Shown one piece after another: positions 60,191 to 64,000 of a stretch of 64,000 nucleotides of DNA. Source of the stretch: Erysipelotrichaceae bacterium OPF54 (lineage in GTDB: Bacteria; Bacillota_I; Bacilli_A; Erysipelotrichales; Erysipelotrichaceae); assembly GCA_022834735.1 (NCBI GenBank), contig BQKD01000001.1, positions 1,403,659 through 1,467,658 on the forward strand, written 5' to 3'. How positions within the stretch are numbered: the stretch's first letter is position 1; each line of letters starts with the position of its first letter. Both the position numbers and the translations under genes were made by a program. The notes beneath the pieces were generated by a model that saw only the letters and a list, made by a program, of their open reading frames with translations, made no database searches and was not told the DNA's origin.

Positions 60191-60196
60191 TATAAT
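60191..60196 (+). promoter_or_regulatory. -10 box of murT-gatD
   Basis: TATAAT 22 bp before the murT ATG, with AAAGGAG in between. The -35 is not clear. Confidence 0.5.
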
Positions 60197-60218
60197 GTTT
60201 GGGTGAAAGGAGCGAATC

Positions 60219-61541
60219 ATGCGCTTTTTATCTATTTTAGCAACCAAATCGAGCGCTGCCATTCTTCGCAGGCTCGGACGCGGAGGAAGCATGCCTGGCC
60301 AGATCGGGCTGAAGCTGGATCCGCAGATCCTGAAAAAACTGAAAATCCATGCTCCCGTCATCCTTGTGACCGGAACGAACGGAAAGACGAGCACGGCCAA
60401 TATGATCACCAGCATGTTCGAGGCTGCCGGATATCATGTGATTTCCAACCGCAAAGGCGATAATCTTCGCGAAGGGATCGTGACGACGCTGCTCACCCAT
60501 ACGGACATGTCCGGGAAGGTGAATGCGGATGCGATCGTTCTCGAGGTGGACGAGCTCAATATCAAACATATCCTGCCGAATCTGCCGGTCAGCACACTGG
60601 TCGTGAACAACTTCTTCAGAGATCAGCTTGACCGTGCCAGAGAAATGGAGCAGCTGATCGACAGTATCGAAAACGTGCTGCCAGGATACCGTCAGACTCT
60701 TGTCCTGAACGGAAATGATCCAAATGTCGTGCGGCTTTCCCTGAAAGCGCCGAAAGCCCATATCGTTTATTTCGGCCTGGCAAAGAATAAATACAGTGTC
60801 GAAAAAACGAATGAAGCAAGCGAAGGTAAGTTCTGCCCGCGATGCGGACACCGTCTCGTGTATTCCTATTACCAGTATTCTCATATTGGTTCGTTCTGCT
60901 GCCCGGAATGCCATTTCCGCACTCCGATCCTGAATGTCGAATTAAAAAACATCGATCTGAAGGATCATACGTTTACGCTGCATGGCGAAAAATTCAAAGA
61001 TCCGTATGACGGAATGTATTCGATGTACAATTGCGCGGCTGTTCTTGCGGTCGCTGACCTGTACAATATCGATACAAGACATGTGAAAGAGGTGTTTGCG
61101 AATGCGCCGCAGCCGAAAGGCCGCAACGAAAAGTTCTCGCTGGACGGGCGCAATGTGATCCTGAATCTTGTAAAGAATCCGACCGGCGCCAACGAGGTCA
61201 TGAAGGTCATCGAGGAAGACCGGAACAAGAAAACGATCGTGATCGTGCTCAACGACAACGACCAGGATGGAACAGATGTGAGCTGGATCTACGATACGCA
61301 TTTCGAAAAACTCATGAATGAGGCGACGACCCGCATCATTACGACAGGAAAGCGCGGTTTCGATATGGCGCTTCGCCTGTATTACGGCGGGTATAAAGGA
61401 ATTCTTGAACAGAAGGATACGATCGAGGAGGCGTTCAATGAAGCGGTCCGCGATAAAGACGATATTTATGTGATCGCGACCTATACGGCTTTGCTGCCGG
61501 CACGCAGCGTGATCGAAAAGCAGGTGAAAAATTATGGCTAG
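60219..61541 (+). CDS. murT: Lipid II isoglutaminyl synthase, MurT subunit
   Basis: 440 aa Mur-ligase-like protein. ATP site VTGTNGKTSTANMITSMFEAAG, EVDELNIKHILPN, RDQLDRAREM, and an inserted zinc ribbon with CPRCGHR and CCPEC (about residues 205-235), which is specific to MurT. The C-terminal domain DUF1727-like block is KGRNEKFSLDGRNVILNLVKNPTGANEVM. With GatD it amidates D-iso-Glu of lipid II to D-iso-Gln, needed for peptidoglycan cross-linking in Gram-positives. Overlaps gatD by 8 bp. Confidence 0.95.
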   Translation: MRFLSILATKSSAAILRRLGRGGSMPGQIGLKLDPQILKKLKIHAPVILVTGTNGKTSTANMITSMFEAAGYHVISNRKGDNLREGIVTTLLTHTDMSGKVNADAIVLEVDELNIKHILPNLPVSTLVVNNFFRDQLDRAREMEQLIDSIENVLPGYRQTLVLNGNDPNVVRLSLKAPKAHIVYFGLAKNKYSVEKTNEASEGKFCPRCGHRLVYSYYQYSHIGSFCCPECHFRTPILNVELKNIDLKDHTFTLHGEKFKDPYDGMYSMYNCAAVLAVADLYNIDTRHVKEVFANAPQPKGRNEKFSLDGRNVILNLVKNPTGANEVMKVIEEDRNKKTIVIVLNDNDQDGTDVSWIYDTHFEKLMNEATTRIITTGKRGFDMALRLYYGGYKGILEQKDTIEEAFNEAVRDKDDIYVIATYTALLPARSVIEKQVKNYG

Positions 61542-62277
61542 ACAAATGAGGGTGGCATGGATGTATCACGATATCATGGACCTGTACGGAGATACGGGAA
61601 ACATGATGGTTCTCAGAAAACGGTGCGAGGACCGGGGCATCGAATTTGTCCTTGATACGATCGGAATTGGTCAGGAGGCGGATCTTTCGGCTTACAGTCT
61701 GATCTTTCTGGGAGGAGGAGCGGACAAGGAACAGATGTCTATCATTCCGGATCTGCTTTCGCGCAAGGAGAACATCCGGCAGGCCATGGCTTCCGGGACC
61801 TTCGTGCTTCTGATCTGCGGCGGCTATCAGCTTTTCGGCCGTTACTATGAGGCGGCCGACCATTCAAAAATTCCCGGGCTCGGTTTTTATGATTATCATA
61901 CAGATACGGGCAGGGAAGGGGCGCGATGCATCGGTAATGTGGTGATCGAGGCGAATCTCGATGGTCTGGAAACAAAGATCGTCGGGTTCGAGAATCATGG
62001 CGGTCAGACCGTCAATGTGGACGAGCCTCTTGGAAAGGTCATCAAAGGCTGCGGCAACAGTTTTGATGCCGGTTATGAAGGATTTTACGACGGGCGGATC
62101 CTTGGAACCTATCTTCATGGTCCTCTGCTGCCGAAAAATCCTGAAGTGGCTGACTTCGTGATCGCCAGATCGCTCCAGAAAGACGATCCGGATTTTAAAT
62201 ATACGGATCTGAGAAAGCTGGATGACGTATGGGAGAACAAGGCAAGAGAGGCGATCCTTTCCAAACTTGAAAAATGA
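61534..62277 (+). CDS. gatD: Lipid II isoglutaminyl synthase, glutamine amidotransferase subunit GatD
   Basis: 247 aa class I glutamine amidotransferase-like (CobB/CobQ type). Nucleophile Cys in FVLLICGGYQLFG, catalytic His in GTYLHGPLLPKNPEVADF, and LGGGADKEQ near the N-terminus. It supplies ammonia to MurT through a glutaminase reaction. It starts 8 bp inside murT, ensuring equal expression of the complex. Confidence 0.94.
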   Translation: MARQMRVAWMYHDIMDLYGDTGNMMVLRKRCEDRGIEFVLDTIGIGQEADLSAYSLIFLGGGADKEQMSIIPDLLSRKENIRQAMASGTFVLLICGGYQLFGRYYEAADHSKIPGLGFYDYHTDTGREGARCIGNVVIEANLDGLETKIVGFENHGGQTVNVDEPLGKVIKGCGNSFDAGYEGFYDGRILGTYLHGPLLPKNPEVADFVIARSLQKDDPDFKYTDLRKLDDVWENKAREAILSKLEK

Positions 62278-62287
62278 AATACGATTT

Positions 62288-62315
62288 AAGCTCATTGGTC
62301 TCGATGAGCTTTTTT
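62288..62315 (+). terminator. Terminator after gatD
   Basis: AAGCTCAT (62288-62295) pairs with ATGAGCTT (62304-62311), followed by a T-run. Confidence 0.85.
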
Positions 62316-62358
62316 ATATGAAGAGGATGGTGTGCAAAAGGAAAACATAGTACGAACA

Positions 62359-62387
62359 TTGCTCATGAATTCTTTGGGTTGTATAAT
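62359..62387 (+). promoter_or_regulatory. Promoter of the degV gene
   Basis: TTGCTC (62359-62364), 17 bp, TATAAT (62382-62387). Confidence 0.6.
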
Positions 62388-62417
62388 TACTTTAAACAAA
62401 GAAACGAGGTAAACGGA

Positions 62418-63278
62418 ATGATTCAAATCATCTCTGATTCAGCAACACTGTACACGCAGGTACAGGCAAAGGAAAAAGGATTGTATACGATCCCGCTGCA
62501 GGTTATTGTTGACCATAAAAGCTATAAAGATATGGAAAACATCACGAGCACGGAACTGCTGCAGATGATCGATCAGAAAAAGGTGCCATCCACATCGCTG
62601 CCTAGTGTGGGGGAACGGATCGATCTATACAATGAAATTACGGGAAAAGGGGACGAAGTGATCGATATAACGATTGCGAGCGGATTATCAGGCGCCTATC
62701 AGTCTGCTCTGATGGCAAAAGAGGAGTGCGACCATCCGGAACGGGTCACGGTCGTAGATTCCAATACTCTGGCTGGTCCGATGCGTGCTCTGGTCGATAT
62801 GGCGCTCAAGATGGCGCAGTCGCAAAAATCGAAAGATGAGATCCTGGATATGCTCTCCCGATCAATCGCGACGGAAATCTCTTTCCTGATCCCTCAGGAT
62901 TTCTCTTTTCTCAAACGGGGCGGCCGGGTTTCCGGTTTCGAGGCTGGAATGGGGGGCCTTTTGAAACTGATCCCTGTCATGATGAGAAAGCTGAAGAAAA
63001 ACGAGGAAGGATCCCATCTGGTGAATTTTGCGCTATGCAGGACCATGAAAAAAGCATTTATGAAAATGGCGGACCAGATGGAGCGCGACGGGGTTTCGGA
63101 CGGATATTACATTTTTATTTCGCATGCAAATAATATGGAAGATGCCCAGAAAGCACATGCGTATTTTGAACAGAGATTCCCGGGAGCAAAGATCATTATC
63201 ATGCCTCTTTCTCCGTCTTTTATTGCCCAGGGCGGTCCAAAGTGCGTTTCGATCCAGGCGATCAGGATCATTGAATGA
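62418..63278 (+). CDS. DegV family fatty-acid-binding protein
   Basis: 286 aa from MIQIISDSATLYT, chosen over an upstream ATG that would put the -10 box inside the gene. Family signatures: ISDSATL at the start, PSTSLPSVGERIDLYNEI, ITIASGLSGAYQSALMAKE, VVDSNTLAGPMRALV and FLKRGGRVSG. Related proteins (FakB in Staphylococcus) present fatty acids to the kinase FakA for phosphorylation. The ligand here is not shown, and fakA is not in the window. Monocistronic, flanked by terminators. Confidence 0.93.
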   Translation: MIQIISDSATLYTQVQAKEKGLYTIPLQVIVDHKSYKDMENITSTELLQMIDQKKVPSTSLPSVGERIDLYNEITGKGDEVIDITIASGLSGAYQSALMAKEECDHPERVTVVDSNTLAGPMRALVDMALKMAQSQKSKDEILDMLSRSIATEISFLIPQDFSFLKRGGRVSGFEAGMGGLLKLIPVMMRKLKKNEEGSHLVNFALCRTMKKAFMKMADQMERDGVSDGYYIFISHANNMEDAQKAHAYFEQRFPGAKIIIMPLSPSFIAQGGPKCVSIQAIRIIE

Positions 63279-63283
63279 ATGAT

Positions 63284-63306
63284 GCCGGAACTTTCCGGCT
63301 TTTTTT
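63284..63306 (+). terminator. Terminator after degV
   Basis: GCCGGAA, loop CT, TTCCGGC, then seven T residues. Confidence 0.88.
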
Positions 63307-63347
63307 GTGCAGAAGGCCGGAATGCTCCGGCCCTGCTGATATGCTGA

Positions 63348-64000
63348 TCACAATTCCTCGTCTAGAACGAGCGGCTGTTCTTCCTTGCGGCGTGCCATTC
63401 CGGCAAAGCACAGGAGGGTTCCGGCAAGCGTAAGCACAATCCCGATCCCGAGCACGATATGCACGCTGAATACATCCATCAGGATCCCTCCGAGCAGCGA
63501 TCCGAGAACGCCTGCCATCGTGATGAACATCATGTTGACGGTCTGGCCCATGAGCACGTCGGTCTTCGATACAATCTGGTTGACAAAATACACGCTGGCT
63601 GGCGTAAAGACAGCATAGGCTCCGATCTGCAGAAAGGAGGCGATATAAATGCCCCACACATTCGTGGCGAAAAAAGTAACGATATGCTTGAGGGCATACA
63701 TGACCAGGGATACTTTCATCAAGGTTTCGATCCGGAAACGTTTGATGAGTTTTTCGAAACCGAACATGGCTGGCAGTTCGACGAGGGCGGCGATAAATAC
63801 GGCAATTCCCATATTCGAGCTGGTTCCCCCGACATTCTGGATGACCTGGATATAAAAGTTGTTGATGATGGCATGGGTCGTGTATACGAGCATATAGCCG
63901 GTCAAAACGATCGTTAGCATCTTATATTTTGTCAGAAACTGAAAAAAGGAAATATTGGAATTCTTTTCTTCCTTTTCGAATTGTTCTTCCTGTCTTTTTC
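63348..64000 (-). CDS. MFS transporter, C-terminal part (start beyond window edge)
   Basis: On the minus strand the frame is open from base 64000 to TAA/TAG at 63348. The visible 217 residues begin with a charged central loop (QFEKEEKNSNISFFQFLTKY) and contain six hydrophobic helices, the second half of a 12-helix major facilitator. KLIKRFRIETLMKVSLVMYALKH is the typical A-like loop of the second bundle. It may belong to the sugar-efflux (SetA-like) or oligosaccharide group; the substrate is not inferable. The C-terminal tail is ARRKEEQPLVLDEEL. Confidence 0.82.
   Translation of the reverse strand, partial: KRQEEQFEKEEKNSNISFFQFLTKYKMLTIVLTGYMLVYTTHAIINNFYIQVIQNVGGTSSNMGIAVFIAALVELPAMFGFEKLIKRFRIETLMKVSLVMYALKHIVTFFATNVWGIYIASFLQIGAYAVFTPASVYFVNQIVSKTDVLMGQTVNMMFITMAGVLGSLLGGILMDVFSVHIVLGIGIVLTLAGTLLCFAGMARRKEEQPLVLDEEL

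Noticed and set aside
1..64000. CRISPR array, tRNA or rRNA genes
   Set aside because: No regularly spaced short direct repeats, no cloverleaf with GTTCRANYC arm and no rRNA core segment were found on reading both strands.

Overview
This window comes from a Gram-positive, low-to-mid GC Bacillota chromosome, most likely an Erysipelotrichia-type Firmicute. The assignment is an inference from gene content: MurT/GatD, Asp23/Gls24, the nusB-xseAB-ispA-dxs-tlyA-recN run, a BceAB-type transporter with its two-component system, and a giant sortase-type surface protein. Genes are mostly housekeeping, tightly packed, often overlapping by 1-17 bp, and closed by short GC stems followed by T-runs.

Layout. 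1-5.5 kb: the end of a U32 peptidase-family gene, proS, a P-loop HprK/PEPCK-like protein and a Bax-inhibitor-1 membrane protein. 5.5-16.3 kb: one 3495-residue surface protein with a signal peptide, a fibro-slime-like domain, about nine pilin isopeptide-type repeats, eight DUF11 repeats and a C-terminal sorting signal. 16.3-22.5 kb (minus strand): a decayed PD-(D/E)XK protein, a BceRS-AB-like sensing and efflux operon with a recognisable operator, and a LytTR-PAS regulator. 22.5-26.1 kb: a 6S-like RNA, a glycyl radical enzyme without an adjacent activase, and an Mrr-like nuclease.

26.2-34.8 kb is the most unusual part: a set of nested mobile elements inside a small peptide deformylase gene. 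A tnpB-only IS200/IS605-type element sits after codon 4 of def. An IS1182-like element (8-bp target duplication) sits in the last codons of tnpB. That IS carries two further insertions: an IS256-like element (8-bp duplication) that holds a structured non-coding segment, and a 3.3-kb four-gene transposon (zinc-ribbon protein, DD35E transposase, AAA ATPase, 95-aa protein) with TGTAG...CTACA ends and a 5-bp duplication. Removing each element restores the frame of the gene beneath it, so the order of insertion can be read from the sequence.

34.8-50.4 kb returns to core genes: ZIP transporter, TtcA-like protein, truB-ribF, asp23, the nusB-to-mrp run covering rRNA antitermination, exonuclease VII, isoprenoid synthesis, rRNA methylation, repair and recombination, and a YgjP-like metallopeptidase. 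50.5-64 kb: a divergent TetR/MATE pair, ppk1-larE-larB, a protein with two RNA polymerase alpha-CTD-like modules, purC-purB, murT-gatD, degV and the end of an MFS transporter. I found no tRNA, rRNA or CRISPR array.
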